This document shows positions 1-11,452 of a stretch of 64,000 bases of DNA, piece by piece. Origin of the DNA: an uncultured Pelagibacteraceae bacterium (GTDB lineage: Bacteria; Pseudomonadota; Alphaproteobacteria; Pelagibacterales; Pelagibacteraceae). Under the pieces are notes generated by a model. That model had not been told where the DNA came from and ran no database searches. It was given only the letters and a program-made list of their open reading frames with translations. The translations under genes were made by a program, and so were the position numbers. The stretch spans positions 62,001 through 126,000 of the forward strand of contig CACEKE010000001.1 of assembly GCA_902560075.1 (NCBI GenBank), given 5' to 3'. The first letter of the stretch is position 1; the number at the start of each line of letters is the position of its first letter.

Positions 1-422
1 CTAAACATCTCTTTTGTTTTTTTAATCTCTTTTTCAAAATCATCTGTCACGATTAAATTATTATCTTTATTTTTTTCCGTTATTAATGATGTAACGCTCA
101 ATTTCTTCTCACTTTTATTGAGTTTTCTAAATTTATAATTACTTTCTCCTTTAGGACCGTGTGCAACTCCACCACCTACAAATATAGGGGCTTTTCTACT
201 TGCGTGTCTAGCGTTACCTGTGCCTTTTTGAGCATAGATTTTGGAAGTAGAACCAACGATTTCATTCTTTTGTTTAGTCTTAGCTTTACGACCCTTAAAA
301 TTTGCATTTGATTTATAAAGAACTTGACTAATAAGATCTTTATTAATCTTACATCCAAAAACTTTATCTGCAACTTCAATAGATTGTTTATTTCCTTTAA
401 TGTCTATTTTATCTATTTTCAT
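1..422 (-). CDS. rplD: 50S ribosomal protein L4 (partial, C-terminus outside window)
   Basis: The reading frame runs off the left edge of the window, so only the first 140 codons are present. The start ATG is at 420-422, directly abutting the rplC stop. The visible protein has the L4 signature region (GRKAKTKQK, then a glycine-rich QKGTGNARHASR loop around residues 66-77), the extension that reaches into the exit tunnel and binds 23S rRNA. L4 is an early assembly protein of the large subunit. It follows rpsJ and rplC as in the S10 operon, so the rest of that operon is expected to the left. In gammaproteobacteria L4 also autoregulates the S10 operon; nothing in this sequence tests that here. 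Confidence 0.96.
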   Translation of the reverse strand, partial: MKIDKIDIKGNKQSIEVADKVFGCKINKDLISQVLYKSNANFKGRKAKTKQKNEIVGSTSKIYAQKGTGNARHASRKAPIFVGGGVAHGPKGESNYKFRKLNKSEKKLSVTSLITEKNKDNNLIVTDDFEKEIKKTKEMF

Positions 423-1133
423 TTATTTTTTTTTCTTATCAGGTATTTTTCGCATTTTTTCTTGCTTATCTATTTTCTCTGCTAAAGTTAGCTTTGTAAT
501 ATTTTTAACTGCCTCTTTAACCATCACTTGAGTGTTCTTTGATCCGGGTATTGAACCTTTAAGATATAATAAATTATTATCTATATCTGACTTAATAATC
601 TCTATGTTTTGCATCGTTCTAATTTTATCACCCATATGTCCAGCCATCTTTTTATTTTTAAATACCTTACCAGGATCCTGTCTTTGACCAGTTGATCCGT
701 GTGATCTATGCGATATAGAAACACCATGTGAGGCTCTTAAACCTCTAAAATTATGTCTTTTCATTGCTCCAGCGAAGCCTTTTCCTATTGTTTTTGATTT
801 TACATCAACAAATTTTATTTCTTTAAATATTTCCAAGCCAAACTCATTTCCTTCTTTATAATTTGATAGATCTTTAACCTTAAATTCTTTTAAGACTCTT
901 TTTGGCTCAGTATTTTTTTTTGCAAAAAAACCTTTTTTTGACTTTGAAAGTTTGGATGCTTTAATATTGCCAAAACCAATTTGTATTGCTTTGTATCCCC
1001 TTTTGTCCGCATCAATTATTTGAATAACTCTACCTTTTTCCATTTTCACCACTGTAACGGGAACTGATTGGCCTGATCTAAGAAATTCTCTAGTCATTCC
1101 AATTTTTTTTCCTATTAAAGCTATCTCATTCAT
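423..1133 (-). CDS. rplC: 50S ribosomal protein L3
   Basis: 236 residues, a little longer than typical bacterial L3 (about 210) because of a lysine-rich C-terminal tail. The N-terminus LIGKKIGMTREF is the usual L3 start. The central basic segment with KRHNFRGLRASHG and HRSHGSTGQ (about residues 126-150) corresponds to the loop that approaches the peptidyl transferase centre. The stop abuts the rplD start and the gene begins 3 bp after rpsJ ends, so co-translation within the S10 operon is expected. The glutamine in GSTGQRQDPGKV occupies the position methylated by PrmB in many bacteria. Confidence 0.97.
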   Translation of the reverse strand: MNEIALIGKKIGMTREFLRSGQSVPVTVVKMEKGRVIQIIDADKRGYKAIQIGFGNIKASKLSKSKKGFFAKKNTEPKRVLKEFKVKDLSNYKEGNEFGLEIFKEIKFVDVKSKTIGKGFAGAMKRHNFRGLRASHGVSISHRSHGSTGQRQDPGKVFKNKKMAGHMGDKIRTMQNIEIIKSDIDNNLLYLKGSIPGSKNTQVMVKEAVKNITKLTLAEKIDKQEKMRKIPDKKKK

Positions 1134-1136
1134 ATT

Positions 1137-1445
1137 TTAGATTTTTATTTCAACATCAACACCTGAAGCTAAGTCTAGTTTCATTAAAGCTTCAACTGTT
1201 TGTGGAGTTGGTTCAATTATATCAATTAATCTTTTGTGTGTTCTTGTCTCAAATTGCTCACGACTTTTTTTATCGATATGAGGAGATCTCAAGACAGTAT
1301 ATCTTTCAATTTTTGTAGGTAAAGGTATTGGTCCTTTAATATTTGCGCCAGTCCTTTTAACGGTATTAACAATCTCTTCAGTAGATTGATCAAGAACTTT
1401 ATTATCATAAGCTTTTAATTTAATTCTAATATTTTGTTTATCCAT
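1137..1445 (-). CDS. rpsJ: 30S ribosomal protein S10
   Basis: 102 residues, the normal S10 length. It contains the conserved core [11 protein letters not shown] near the N-terminus and the [15 protein letters not shown] loop. S10 sits in the 30S head and is also the NusE subunit of antitermination complexes, pairing with NusG, which is encoded upstream in this same cluster. It lies 1 bp after fusA ends. In many bacteria a tuf gene lies between fusA and rpsJ and the S10 operon has its own promoter; here neither a tuf nor room for a promoter is present, so rpsJ appears to be expressed from the upstream str/rpo transcript. Confidence 0.97.
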   Translation of the reverse strand: MDKQNIRIKLKAYDNKVLDQSTEEIVNTVKRTGANIKGPIPLPTKIERYTVLRSPHIDKKSREQFETRTHKRLIDIIEPTPQTVEALMKLDLASGVDVEIKI

Positions 1446-1446
1446 G

Positions 1447-3522
1447 TTAACCTGTCTTTTTTACTACTTCATCTTGAACATTTTGTGGAACTTTATCGTA
1501 ATGATCGAAAAACATTGAGTATTGTGCTCTACCTTGTGACATTGATCTTAAACTATTTATATAACCAAACATATTTGCAAGTGGTACCATAGCAGTTATA
1601 ACCGTAGCATTTCCCCTTTGTTCTTGTGTATTAATTTGACCTCTTCTACTATTTAAGTCTCCAATAACATCACCCATGTAATCTTCAGGTGTCACCACCT
1701 CAACTCTCATTATAGGTTCTAAAAGTTTTAAGTTACCTCTCGCACAAACTTCTTTAAAACATTGTCTGGAAGCTAATTCAAATGCCAATACACTTGAATC
1801 TACATCATGATGTAGTCCATCTAAAATAGTAACTTTATAATCAATTATTGGAAAGCCCGCTAATATTCCTGAGTCTGCTATTGTCTCTACTCCTTTTTCT
1901 ACACCAGGTATAAACTCTTTAGGTATAGCACCTCCCTTAATTTTGCTTTCAATTTCTCTTCCTTTTCCAGGTTCCAATGGTTCGATTGACAATTTAACTC
2001 TAGCAAATTGTCCCGCGCCTCCACTTTGTTTTTTGTGTGTATAATCAAATTCTGCTGAATTTAAAATTGTTTCTCTATAAGCGACTTGTGGTGCACCAAC
2101 ATTAGCTTCTACTTTAAATTCTCTCCTCATTCTATCAACAATTATATCTAGATGAAGTTCACCCATTCCTTTAATAATAGTTTGTCCAGACTCTTCATCT
2201 GAAGAAACTCTAAAGGATGGATCTTCTTTAGCTAATCTACCTAAAGCTTCTCCCATTTTTTCTTGATCACCTTTTGTTTTTGGCTCAACAGCAATCTCTA
2301 TGACTGGATCTGGGAACTCCATCGGCTCTAATAATACAGGATTATCTTCATCAGAGAGAGTGTGCCCTGTAATAGTATGCTTTAATCCTGCTAAAGCTAC
2401 TATATCTCCTGAGTTTGCTTCTTTAATATCTTCTCTTGAGTTGGCATGCATTAACAACATTCGACCAACCCTTTCCTCCTTTTCTTTTGAGGTGTTATAA
2501 ATTCCTGTTCCAGATTTAAGTGTACCTGAATAAATTCTTATAAAAGTTAAAGAGCCAACAAAAGGATCATTTGCAACTTTAAATGCTAATGCAGAGAATG
2601 GCGCATTATCCTCAAATTTCATGATTATTTCTTCATCAGAGCTAGGTTTTGTACCCTTAATTGACCCAATATCTTTAGGACTAGGTAGATAATTTACAAC
2701 CGCGTCTAATAAAGGTTGCACACCTTTATTTTTAAAAGCCGATCCAGTTAAAACTGGTACAAAACTAAAATTTAAACATCCTTTTCTTACACAAGAAATA
2801 AGATCCTCAGTTTTAATCTCTTCACCATTCAAATATGCCTCCATAAGTTTTTCATCTTGCTCTACGGCAGTTTCTACAAGTTCCTGACGATATTTATTTG
2901 AAATTTCTTTTAATTCTTCTGGTATTTCTTTTTCTTCCCATTCAGCACCTAAATCTTCATTTTTCCACTCTACAGCCTTCATTTTTATCAAATCAACAAC
3001 ACCTTTGAGGGATGCCTCTATGCCTATCGGAATTTGCATGACAAGAGGTTTTGCACCTAGTCTTTCTTTTATCATATCCACACATCTAAAAAAATCAGCT
3101 CCAGTTCGGTCAAGTTTGTTTACAAAACAAATTCTTGGAACTTTATATTTGTCAGCTTGTCTCCATACAGTTTCTGATTGGGGTTCTACTCCTGCAACAC
3201 CATCAAAAACGGCAACAGCTCCATCTAATACTTTTAACGATCTTTCAACCTCAATAGTAAAATCTACATGACCAGGTGTATCGATGATATTTATTCTATG
3301 ATCATTCCAAAAACACGTTGTAGCTGCAGAAGTAATTGTTATACCTCTTTCCTGCTCTTGCTCCATCCAATCCATTGTTGCGGCACCATCATGCACTTCA
3401 CCTATTTTATGACTTTTTCCAGTATAGTACAAAATTCTTTCTGTTGTGGTTGTCTTTCCAGCATCGATGTGGGCCATGATACCAATATTTCTATATTTTT
3501 CTAATGTGTGAGATCTAGACAT
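1447..3522 (-). CDS. fusA: Translation elongation factor G
   Basis: 691 residues, the standard EF-G length. The G1 P-loop AHIDAGKTT is at residues 17-25; DTPGH (G3) and NKLDR (G4) follow in the G domain, and the later domains II-V are intact (for example the domain IV segment beginning VAYRETI). EF-G is the ribosomal translocase GTPase and also works with RRF in recycling. It lies 6 bp downstream of rpsG and 1 bp upstream of rpsJ, giving the order rpsL-rpsG-fusA. The frame is complete, with no sign of the short secondary EF-G paralogues. Confidence 0.98.
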   Translation of the reverse strand: MSRSHTLEKYRNIGIMAHIDAGKTTTTERILYYTGKSHKIGEVHDGAATMDWMEQEQERGITITSAATTCFWNDHRINIIDTPGHVDFTIEVERSLKVLDGAVAVFDGVAGVEPQSETVWRQADKYKVPRICFVNKLDRTGADFFRCVDMIKERLGAKPLVMQIPIGIEASLKGVVDLIKMKAVEWKNEDLGAEWEEKEIPEELKEISNKYRQELVETAVEQDEKLMEAYLNGEEIKTEDLISCVRKGCLNFSFVPVLTGSAFKNKGVQPLLDAVVNYLPSPKDIGSIKGTKPSSDEEIIMKFEDNAPFSALAFKVANDPFVGSLTFIRIYSGTLKSGTGIYNTSKEKEERVGRMLLMHANSREDIKEANSGDIVALAGLKHTITGHTLSDEDNPVLLEPMEFPDPVIEIAVEPKTKGDQEKMGEALGRLAKEDPSFRVSSDEESGQTIIKGMGELHLDIIVDRMRREFKVEANVGAPQVAYRETILNSAEFDYTHKKQSGGAGQFARVKLSIEPLEPGKGREIESKIKGGAIPKEFIPGVEKGVETIADSGILAGFPIIDYKVTILDGLHHDVDSSVLAFELASRQCFKEVCARGNLKLLEPIMRVEVVTPEDYMGDVIGDLNSRRGQINTQEQRGNATVITAMVPLANMFGYINSLRSMSQGRAQYSMFFDHYDKVPQNVQDEVVKKTG

Positions 3523-3528
3523 AATATT

Positions 3529-3999
3529 TTACCACCTAAAATGCGCAAATGCTTTGTTGGATTCTGCCATTTTATGGGTGTCCTCTTTTTTTTTAATAGC
3601 AGAACCACGATTTTGATAAGCGTCAAATATTTCATTAAAAATTTTATCTGACATTTTTTTATCTTTTCTTTTTCTTGAGGCATCAATTAACCACCTTAGT
3701 GCTAATGCTTGTGATCTCTTTGACTTTACTTCTACAGGCACTTGATAAGTTGCACCGCCAACACGTCTAGATCGAACTTCAACTGTAGGTTTGATATTGT
3801 TAATTGCTTCGTTAAAAACAATAATTGGTTCTTCTTTTGATTTTGATTTTATTTTATCAATTGCATCATAAACTATTTTTTCAGCAATAGTTTTCTTACC
3901 ATCATACATTATAGAATTTATAAGTTTAGGTATAACAGCTGATTTGTACTTAGGGTCAACAATAGGAACTTTTTTTGGTAATTTTCTTTTCCTTGACAT
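3529..3999 (-). CDS. rpsG: 30S ribosomal protein S7
   Basis: 156 residues, typical of S7, a primary 16S rRNA binding protein of the 30S head. Recognisable parts are the N-terminal MSRKRKLPKK arm, the NSIMYDGKK segment, and the VRSRRVGGATYQVPVEV beta-hairpin near residues 75-92. In E. coli S7 represses the str operon by binding the long rpsL-rpsG intercistronic RNA. Here rpsL and rpsG are separated by only 3 bp, so that site cannot exist in this position. The only sizeable untranslated segment nearby is the 144-bp one in front of rpsL. Confidence 0.97.
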   Translation of the reverse strand: MSRKRKLPKKVPIVDPKYKSAVIPKLINSIMYDGKKTIAEKIVYDAIDKIKSKSKEEPIIVFNEAINNIKPTVEVRSRRVGGATYQVPVEVKSKRSQALALRWLIDASRKRKDKKMSDKIFNEIFDAYQNRGSAIKKKEDTHKMAESNKAFAHFRW

Positions 4000-4002
4000 G
4001 TC

Positions 4003-4374
4003 TTATTTACCTTTTTTTGTCCCGTATAAAGATCTTCTTTGTTTTCTATTTGCTACACCTTGTGTATCAAGATTTCCTCTTAAAATATGATATCTTACTC
4101 CAGGCAAATCTTTTACTCGCCCACCTCTGATTAAAACAACAGAGTGCTCTTGAAGATTATGTCCCTCTCCCGGTATATAGGCGGTGACTTCAAAACCATT
4201 TGATAATCTTACTCTTGCAACTTTTCTAAGCGCTGAATTAGGCTTTTTTGGCGTTGTTGTATAAACCTTTACACAAACTCCTCTTTTCAAAGGTTGTTTT
4301 TCAAGTGCAGGCACCTTGTTCCTAGACAAAGGTTTGTATCTTTTTTTTCTTAATAACTGGTTTATCGTAGGCAT
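4003..4374 (-). CDS. rpsL: 30S ribosomal protein S12
   Basis: 123 residues, the usual length. S12 lies in the decoding centre. The strongly conserved [17 protein letters not shown] segment (about residues 39-55), holding the lysine whose changes give streptomycin resistance in other bacteria, is wild type here. The second conserved loop [13 protein letters not shown] (about 84-96) is also intact. It is the first gene after rpoC, behind a 144-bp untranslated stretch with inverted repeats (see separate entry), and is followed by rpsG after 3 bp. Confidence 0.98.
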   Translation of the reverse strand: MPTINQLLRKKRYKPLSRNKVPALEKQPLKRGVCVKVYTTTPKKPNSALRKVARVRLSNGFEVTAYIPGEGHNLQEHSVVLIRGGRVKDLPGVRYHILRGNLDTQGVANRKQRRSLYGTKKGK

Positions 4375-4518
4375 AATAATTTAATATTTTGAGTGAAAAT
4401 AACTGTCAGAGTTAATGGCAGCGTCTAGCACTTAGTGCTACTTTCCAACCAAAATATCGACAAAATACTCAATAATTTAAATTTGTCAAATTAATATATG
4501 AGAAAAAAAATGAAATTA
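4375..4518 (-). promoter_or_regulatory. rpoC-rpsL intercistronic region with nested inverted repeats (candidate leader)
   Basis: This is the longest untranslated gap in the rpo/str block. It has a locally GC-richer core (about 4415-4450) inside AT-rich flanks. Visible inverted repeats: a perfect 6-bp stem with a 3-base loop at 4426-4440 (TAGCAC/GTGCTA); CTGTCA at 4403-4408 against TGGCAG at 4416-4421 with one mismatch; and an outer pair TTGAGT 4389-4394 / ACTCAA 4467-4472 enclosing both. No T-run follows on the minus strand, so a simple intrinsic terminator is unlikely. The position suggests a 5' leader or processing element for rpsL-rpsG-fusA. This is inference; no known leader family was recognised. 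Confidence 0.4.
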
Positions 4519-7500
4519 TTATTGATTTACTTGGTCTTTTGAAGTCTCAAGCTTTTCTTGTTGTGATAAAAAATTTTCATCATCTTTATGAGCCATTTTA
4601 TTCCATAAATTTTTGATTGAACCAGTTCCTGCAGGCACAAGTCTTCCAACAATAACATTCTCTTTAAGTCCAGACAATTTATCTACTTTCCCCTTAATTG
4701 CTGCATCAGTAAGTACTCTAGTGGTTTCTTGAAAAGAAGCAGCAGAAATAAATGACTCTGTTTGTAATGATGCTTTTGTTATGCCCATCAATACTCTTTC
4801 ACCTTTTGCTTCTTTTTTTCCATCTTTTACTAGAGACTCATTCATATTTAAAAACTTAATTCTATCAACAATTTCACCTGGTAATAAATTAGAGTCTCCT
4901 GACTCTTTTATCTCAATTTTTTTAAGCATTTGTCTAAGTATTACTTCAATATGCTTGTCATTTATTATAACACCCTGCAACCTATAAACTTCTTGAACTT
5001 GGTTTACAAAATATTCAGTCAATTCTTCAATACCTAAAATACGCAATATATCGTGGGGCAAGGGTTGTCCATCGAGTAAGTATTCTCCTTTTTTTATTTT
5101 TTCACCTTGGTTAAAGTTTATGTGTTTACCTTTTGGAATAAGATACGAAGAGGTTTCACCTTTTTCAGATTCAATAGTAACTCTTTGTTTTCCTCTAACT
5201 TCTTTTCCAAAAAGAACTTTACCATCATTTTCTGCAATTATTGCACTATCTTTTGCCTTTCTAGCTTCAAATAATTCTGCAACTCTTGGTAATCCTCCTG
5301 TAATATCCTTTGTCTTAGAGGTTTCTTTTGGTAATCTAGCTATAACATCTCCTGCAAAAATTTTTTGTCCATCTTTAACCGATAATATTGAGTCTGGAAC
5401 TAAATAATATCTTGCCTCATTGTCATCAGCTTTTTTAATAACATTACCTTTTTCATCTCTTAGAGTTATTCGTGGTTTTAAATCTGTATTTTTAGATTGT
5501 GTTTTCCAATCAATAACTGTTTTAGTAGATATACCTGTGGCATCATCAACAGTTTCAGCTAAAGATATACCATCTGTTAAATCTACAAAATTTACTATAC
5601 CGCTAGTTTCTGCTATAACTGGTGTTGTGTATGGATCCCACTCACATATCTTAGTATTTTTTTTAATTTTATCACCGTTTTGGAAAAACAACTTAGAACC
5701 ATATGGAACTTTATAGATTGCTTTTTGTAAGCCGTTTTCATCCTCTATAGAAAGTTGAGTATTTCTTCCCATAACTACAAGATTTTTTTTAGAGTCCTGT
5801 ATTAGATTTGTATTAATTATTTTTAACATTCCATCAGTTTTAGAAACTATTTGAGACTCCTGCTTAATTGAAGCTGTACCACCAACGTGGAAAGTCCTCA
5901 TAGTTAATTGAGTTCCTGGTTCACCAATAGATTGTGCAGATATCATACCTATAGCTTCACCAACATGAACCATTTGACCTCTGGACAAGTCTCTTCCATA
6001 ACATTTTGCGCAAACGCCCTCTTTCGAGCTGCATGTAATAACTGAATAAACATTTATTATCTTTACTCCTGCTGCATCAATTTTTTCACATGCAGCTTCA
6101 TCTATCATTTCATTTTTTTTTATTATTATTTCCCCATTAATCGGATTTTTTACGTCAGAAGCAACGACTCTTCCTAAAGATCTCTCTGATAAACTAACAA
6201 TGACATTTCCACCCTCTATTATTTCTGATAATCTAATAAATCCTGGTTTATCACATTCATTCTTTGTAATCGTTAGATCTTGCGCTACGTCGCATAATCT
6301 TCTTGTTAGATAACCTGAGTTAGCAGTTTTTAACGCTGTGTCAGCTAATCCTTTTCTTGCTCCATGCGTTGAATTAAAATATTCCAAAGCTGTCAAACCT
6401 TCTTTAAAATTTGAAGTAATTGGGGACTCAATAATTTCTCCAGAAGGTTTTGCAATTAAACCTCTCATCCCTGCTAATTGTTTCATCTGTGCCGCTGATC
6501 CTCTTGCACCACTATCTGCCATCATAAAAACTGAATTTATTTTTAAACCTTCTTTGGTTACTTCTGTGGCTGAAATTCTTTTCATCATTTCTGAGGCCAC
6601 TTTATCCGTACATTTAGACCAGGCATCTACAACTTTGTTATATCTTTCTCCCCTTGTTATGAGACCTTCGGAGTATTGATTTTCATAATCTGCTATCAAT
6701 TTTTTTGTTTCTTCAATTAATTGTTCTTTATTTTCAGGAATTATTAAGTCGTCTTTTCCAAACGAAATTCCTGCTTTAAATGCATGTTTAAACCCTAGGT
6801 CCTTTAACTTATCGCAGAAAATAACAGTATTTTTTTGTCCGGAAAATCTAAAAACATGGTCAATTATTTCTGAGACAACTTTTTTTGGCAATAGTCTATC
6901 TATTAATGAAAATTTATTATTGTGATTCTTTGGTAATAAATTTGCAAGTAAAAATCGACCTGCGGTACTAATATGTTTTTCAAATTTCTCTTTTCCATTC
7001 TCGTCAATAGTTGCAAATCTAGAAACTATTCTTGAATGAACCTTAATTTGACCAATTTCAAGAGCATGTTCTATTTCAGATGTATTTACAAAATACCCTT
7101 CAACTTTCTCTGATTGATAAGGTGGTTGTGATAAGTAATAAATACCTAGTATCATATCTTGACTTGGAACAATTATCGGCTTTCCATTTGATGGGCTTAA
7201 AATATTGTTAGTAGACATCATTAAAACTCTTGCTTCCAGCTGAGCTTCTAAACTTAGTGGAATGTGAACAGCCATTTGGTCACCATCAAAGTCTGCATTA
7301 AATGCTGCACATGTAAGTGGATGTAATTCTATTGCATCTCCTTCAATTAGCTTTGGTTCAAATGCCTGAACTCCTAATCTATGTAAAGTTGGAGCTCGGT
7401 TTAATAAAATAGGATGTTCTCTTACTATTAGTTCTAATGAATCCCAAACTTCAGGTCTTTCTTTCTCAACAAATTTTTTAGCTTGTTTAATAGTAGATGC

Positions 7501-8682
7501 TAGACCCAGTTTGTTCAATCTTGCGTATAAGAAAGGTTTAAATAATTCTAAAGCCATTTTTTTTGGTAGACCACATTCGTGTAATTTTAAATCTGGTCCT
7601 ACAACTATTACTGACCTACCTGAGTAATCAACCCTTTTGCCTAATAAGTTTTGTCTAAATCTACCTTGCTTTCCTTTAAGCATTTCTGCTAAAGATTTTA
7701 ATGGTCTTTTACCAGTTCCTGTAATTACTCTACCTCTTCTTCCATTGTCAAACAAAGCATCCACAGACTCTTGAAGCATTCTCTTTTCGTTTCTTACAAT
7801 TATATCTGGAGCTTTGAGGTCCATTAATCTTTTTAATCTGTTATTTCTATTTATAACTCTTCTGTAAAGATCGTTAAGATCTGAGGTTGCAAACCTTCCA
7901 CCATCTAGTGGAACCAAGGGTCTTAATTCTGGTGGTATTACTGGAACTGTTGTAAGAATCATCCACTCAGGTTTATTACCAGTCTCTATGAATGATTCAA
8001 TTAACTTTAGTCTTTTTATTGATCTCTCCTCTGCTACTTTTGATTTAGTCTCTTTTATTGCATTAACTAATTTTGTCCTTTCCTCTTCTAGGTTTATAGA
8101 TTTTAAAATTTCAAGTATTGCTTCAGCACCTATTCCAGCTGTGAAAGACTCCTCACCATATTGGTCCTGGTATTTAATAAGTTCTTCTTCTCCAAGTAGT
8201 TGATTTTTTTTTAAACCTGTTAGTCCTGGTTCGATAACAATAAAATTTTCAAAATATAACACTCTTTCAACTTCTTTTAGTTTCATATCAATAACTAATG
8301 ATATCCTACTTGGCAAAGATTTGAGGAACCATATATGGGCAACTGGCGTAGCTAAATTTATATGCCCCATTCTCTCTCTTCTGACATTTGATTTTGTAAC
8401 CTCTACACCACACTTTTCACATATTATCCCACGAAATTTCATTCTTTTATATTTTCCACAAAGACACTCATAATCTTTGATTGGACCAAATATTCTTGCA
8501 CAAAATAGACCATCTTTTTCAGGTCTGAAAGTTCTATAATTTATAGTTTCAGGTTTTTTAATCTCACCATAAGTCCAAGACTTAATTTTTTCCGGGCTTG
8601 CTAATGTAATTTTAATGCTATTAAAATTCTGAGCATCACTTATCTCAGTGCTTTTAAATAGATCTGATATTTCTTTACTCAT
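4519..8682 (-). CDS. rpoC: RNA polymerase beta' subunit
   Basis: 1387 residues, typical of proteobacterial beta'. Zinc site 1 cysteines are at C73, C75, C88 and C91. The catalytic Mg-binding NADFDGD is at residues 462-468. The second zinc site (CAKCYGRDL) and the trigger-loop region ([18 protein letters not shown]) are in the C-terminal half. The frame is uninterrupted, unlike the adjacent rpoB. It starts 1 bp after the rpoB stop, so the two subunits are translated from one message in close ratio. Confidence 0.98.
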   Translation of the reverse strand: MSKEISDLFKSTEISDAQNFNSIKITLASPEKIKSWTYGEIKKPETINYRTFRPEKDGLFCARIFGPIKDYECLCGKYKRMKFRGIICEKCGVEVTKSNVRRERMGHINLATPVAHIWFLKSLPSRISLVIDMKLKEVERVLYFENFIVIEPGLTGLKKNQLLGEEELIKYQDQYGEESFTAGIGAEAILEILKSINLEEERTKLVNAIKETKSKVAEERSIKRLKLIESFIETGNKPEWMILTTVPVIPPELRPLVPLDGGRFATSDLNDLYRRVINRNNRLKRLMDLKAPDIIVRNEKRMLQESVDALFDNGRRGRVITGTGKRPLKSLAEMLKGKQGRFRQNLLGKRVDYSGRSVIVVGPDLKLHECGLPKKMALELFKPFLYARLNKLGLASTIKQAKKFVEKERPEVWDSLELIVREHPILLNRAPTLHRLGVQAFEPKLIEGDAIELHPLTCAAFNADFDGDQMAVHIPLSLEAQLEARVLMMSTNNILSPSNGKPIIVPSQDMILGIYYLSQPPYQSEKVEGYFVNTSEIEHALEIGQIKVHSRIVSRFATIDENGKEKFEKHISTAGRFLLANLLPKNHNNKFSLIDRLLPKKVVSEIIDHVFRFSGQKNTVIFCDKLKDLGFKHAFKAGISFGKDDLIIPENKEQLIEETKKLIADYENQYSEGLITRGERYNKVVDAWSKCTDKVASEMMKRISATEVTKEGLKINSVFMMADSGARGSAAQMKQLAGMRGLIAKPSGEIIESPITSNFKEGLTALEYFNSTHGARKGLADTALKTANSGYLTRRLCDVAQDLTITKNECDKPGFIRLSEIIEGGNVIVSLSERSLGRVVASDVKNPINGEIIIKKNEMIDEAACEKIDAAGVKIINVYSVITCSSKEGVCAKCYGRDLSRGQMVHVGEAIGMISAQSIGEPGTQLTMRTFHVGGTASIKQESQIVSKTDGMLKIINTNLIQDSKKNLVVMGRNTQLSIEDENGLQKAIYKVPYGSKLFFQNGDKIKKNTKICEWDPYTTPVIAETSGIVNFVDLTDGISLAETVDDATGISTKTVIDWKTQSKNTDLKPRITLRDEKGNVIKKADDNEARYYLVPDSILSVKDGQKIFAGDVIARLPKETSKTKDITGGLPRVAELFEARKAKDSAIIAENDGKVLFGKEVRGKQRVTIESEKGETSSYLIPKGKHINFNQGEKIKKGEYLLDGQPLPHDILRILGIEELTEYFVNQVQEVYRLQGVIINDKHIEVILRQMLKKIEIKESGDSNLLPGEIVDRIKFLNMNESLVKDGKKEAKGERVLMGITKASLQTESFISAASFQETTRVLTDAAIKGKVDKLSGLKENVIVGRLVPAGTGSIKNLWNKMAHKDDENFLSQQEKLETSKDQVNQ

Positions 8683-8683
8683 T

Positions 8684-11452
8684 TTAATTTAACTCCACAT
8701 TTAAAGCTAATGATTTTATTTCTTTAACTAGTACATTGAAGGACTCTGGTATACCTGATTCAAAATTTTCTTCTCCCTTAACAATTGTCTCGTATACTTT
8801 TACTCTTCCAGCAACATCATCTGATTTAACTGTAAGAATTTCTTGCAACGTGTAAGATGCTCCATAAGCTTCTAAGGCCCAGACTTCCATTTCTCCAAAC
8901 CTCTGTCCTCCTAATTGTGCTTTTCCACCTAAAGGTTGCTGAGTAACTAGACTGTAAGGTCCTGTGGATCTCGCATGTATTTTATCCTCGACTAAATGGT
9001 GTAATTTAAGCATGTATATAGTGCCCACTGTTACTGGTCTATCAAATTTTTCTCCAGTTCTTCCATCCCATAAAAATGTTTGACCAGATTTAGGTAAGTC
9101 AGAAATTTCTAACATTTTAGTTACATCGTCCTCTTTTGCCCCATCAAAAACTGGTGTAGCTATAGGTATTCCGTTTTGAATATTGCTACAAAGGTCTTTA
9201 AATTCGTTGTCACTTAATTTTGAAATTTTCTCTTCGTATACATCTTTACCATATACAGTTTTTAATATATTTAAAATTTTCTCATTTTTTTCTATTAATT
9301 TATTGTTTTCATTTATTAATTTTTTAATTTTTTCTCCTAATTCTGTGCACGACCATCCTAAATGAGTTTCTAATATCTGACCTACATTCATTCTGCTTGG
9401 TACACCTAGAGGATTTAAAACAATATCTACAGGTTTTCCATTTTCTTGATATGGCATATCCTCAACAGGTACTATTTTACTAACAACTCCTTTATTTCCA
9501 TGCCTGCCAGACATTTTATCACCTGGTCTTAATCTTCTTTTTATAGCAACAAATACTTTCACCATTTTCATAACACTTGGCAATAAGTCGTCACCTTGTT
9601 TAATTTTTAATACTTTGTCCTCAAATCTCTCTGAGATATCTCCTTTTGCTAAATCGTATTGTTCTTTTAGTTTATTAAGCGCCTCACTTTTGTTTTGATC
9701 TTGTACTGATAGTTTAAATATTTCATTTATAGTTAATTTAAATATTTTTTCCGTTGTTAAATTCTCACCTTCATTTATTTCCTTAACCTTCTTTAATACT
9801 GATAATCCATCAAGAATTTGCGATGCTCTTTGTTTAATACTTCTCTCTAAAATTTCTTCCTCAACGTTTTTATCCTGCTGAACACTTTCTATTTCAGATC
9901 TTTCAATTGTTATAGATCTTTCATCTTTTTCAATTCCATGTCTATTAAAAACTCTAACATCTACAACAATTCCACCACTTCCACTTGGCATTTTCAAAGA
10001 GGTATCAGTCACATCAATAGCTTTTTCACCAAATATTGATCTTAATAATTTCTCCTCTGCGCCAGATGCAGAATCACCTTTCGGTGTGACTTTTCCTACT
10101 AAAATGTCTCCTGGTTTTACCTCAGCACCTATATAAACTATCCCAGACTCATCTAAATTTTTTAATGCCTCTTCATTAACATTTGGAATATCTCTAGTAA
10201 TATCCTCCTCGCCTAATTTTGTATCCCTCGCCATAACTTCGTATTCCTCTATATGAATTGAGGTAAATACGTCATCAGTAACACATCTCTCTGAAATAAG
10301 TATCGAGTCTTCGAAGTTATAACCTTGCCATGGCATGAACGCTACAGTAACATTTTTGCCTAGTGCTAACTCTCCGATTTTTGTAGATGGGCCATCTGCA
10401 ATTATATCTCCAGATTTAACTTTGTCTCCAACCCTCACTAATGGTTTTTGATTTATACAAGTATTTTGGTTAGATCTTTTAAATTTCTGTAAATTATAGA
10501 TATCAACACCAGATTTAGAATAATCTTTGTCATCTTTTGCTTTGATAACTATTCTTTTTCCATCTATTTTATCAACTACTCCTTCTCTTTTAGCTACTAT
10601 TGTAACTCCAGAGTCTAATGCAACATCACTCTCTATACCTGTTCCAACTAAAGGTGCTTCAGGTTTTAATAAAGGCACTGCTTGTCTCATCATATTTGAA
10701 CCCATCAATGCTCTATTAGCATCGTCATTTTCTAAAAAAGGAATTAGTGATGCAGCAACAGAAACAAGTTGTTTCGGAGAGACATCAATATAATCTATGT
10801 TATCTGGTTTAGATAATATAAAATCTAGATTCTGTCGACAAGAAACCAATTCCTCTTTAAATTTTCCATTTTTATCAATTACAGAATTTGCCTGGGCTAT
10901 TGTATATTTCGACTCCTCCATTGCCGATAAGTATTGGATTTCATCCTGAACAACACCGTTTGTTACTTTTTTATAAGGACTTTCAATAAAACCATATTTA
11001 TTTATTTTAGAATAGGTTGATAGACTGTTTATTAAACCAATGTTTGGTCCTTCGGGTGTTTCTATTGGGCAAATTCTTCCGTAATGAGTTGGATGAACAT
11101 CTCTAACTTCAAAGCCAGCTCTTTCTCTAGTTAGACCACCAGGACCTAATGCTGATACCCTTCTTTTGTGTGTTATCTCAGATAATGGATTGGTTTGATC
11201 CATAAACTGCGATAATTGAGATGTAGCAAAAAAATCTTTTAATGAAATGGTTAATGGTTTTGCATTTATCAAATCTTGTGGCATTGCAGACTCAACATCT
11301 AGTGTGGTCATTTTTTCTTTTATGGCTCTTTCCATCCTGTAAACACCAATTCTAGCCTGATTTTCAACCAGTTCTCCTACAGATCTAACTCGTCTATTGC
11401 CCAAATGATCTATGTCGTCAACATCATCTTTGCCATCTCTTAGATCAAGCAT
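8684..11452 (-). CDS. rpoB: RNA polymerase beta subunit, C-terminal two-thirds (separate frame)
   Basis: 922 codons covering beta from just before the rifampicin region to the C-terminus. [21 protein letters not shown] and the [18 protein letters not shown] active-site segment lie near residues 80-125, and the C-terminal [18 protein letters not shown] clamp-anchoring segment is intact. The frame opens at ATG 11450-11452, whose A is the last base of an A8 tract. An in-frame TAG lies four codons upstream, so this frame cannot extend further. The first residues ([21 protein letters not shown]) continue the E. coli alignment exactly where the upstream frame stops. It may be expressed by reinitiation, by slippage at the A8 tract, or the split may be a one-base sequence error. 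Confidence 0.9.
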   Translation of the reverse strand: MLDLRDGKDDVDDIDHLGNRRVRSVGELVENQARIGVYRMERAIKEKMTTLDVESAMPQDLINAKPLTISLKDFFATSQLSQFMDQTNPLSEITHKRRVSALGPGGLTRERAGFEVRDVHPTHYGRICPIETPEGPNIGLINSLSTYSKINKYGFIESPYKKVTNGVVQDEIQYLSAMEESKYTIAQANSVIDKNGKFKEELVSCRQNLDFILSKPDNIDYIDVSPKQLVSVAASLIPFLENDDANRALMGSNMMRQAVPLLKPEAPLVGTGIESDVALDSGVTIVAKREGVVDKIDGKRIVIKAKDDKDYSKSGVDIYNLQKFKRSNQNTCINQKPLVRVGDKVKSGDIIADGPSTKIGELALGKNVTVAFMPWQGYNFEDSILISERCVTDDVFTSIHIEEYEVMARDTKLGEEDITRDIPNVNEEALKNLDESGIVYIGAEVKPGDILVGKVTPKGDSASGAEEKLLRSIFGEKAIDVTDTSLKMPSGSGGIVVDVRVFNRHGIEKDERSITIERSEIESVQQDKNVEEEILERSIKQRASQILDGLSVLKKVKEINEGENLTTEKIFKLTINEIFKLSVQDQNKSEALNKLKEQYDLAKGDISERFEDKVLKIKQGDDLLPSVMKMVKVFVAIKRRLRPGDKMSGRHGNKGVVSKIVPVEDMPYQENGKPVDIVLNPLGVPSRMNVGQILETHLGWSCTELGEKIKKLINENNKLIEKNEKILNILKTVYGKDVYEEKISKLSDNEFKDLCSNIQNGIPIATPVFDGAKEDDVTKMLEISDLPKSGQTFLWDGRTGEKFDRPVTVGTIYMLKLHHLVEDKIHARSTGPYSLVTQQPLGGKAQLGGQRFGEMEVWALEAYGASYTLQEILTVKSDDVAGRVKVYETIVKGEENFESGIPESFNVLVKEIKSLALNVELN

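Noticed and set aside
176-379. Open frame inside rplD in another reading frame
   Set aside because: It is a shadow of L4; the L4 frame carries the conserved sequence and runs off the window edge.
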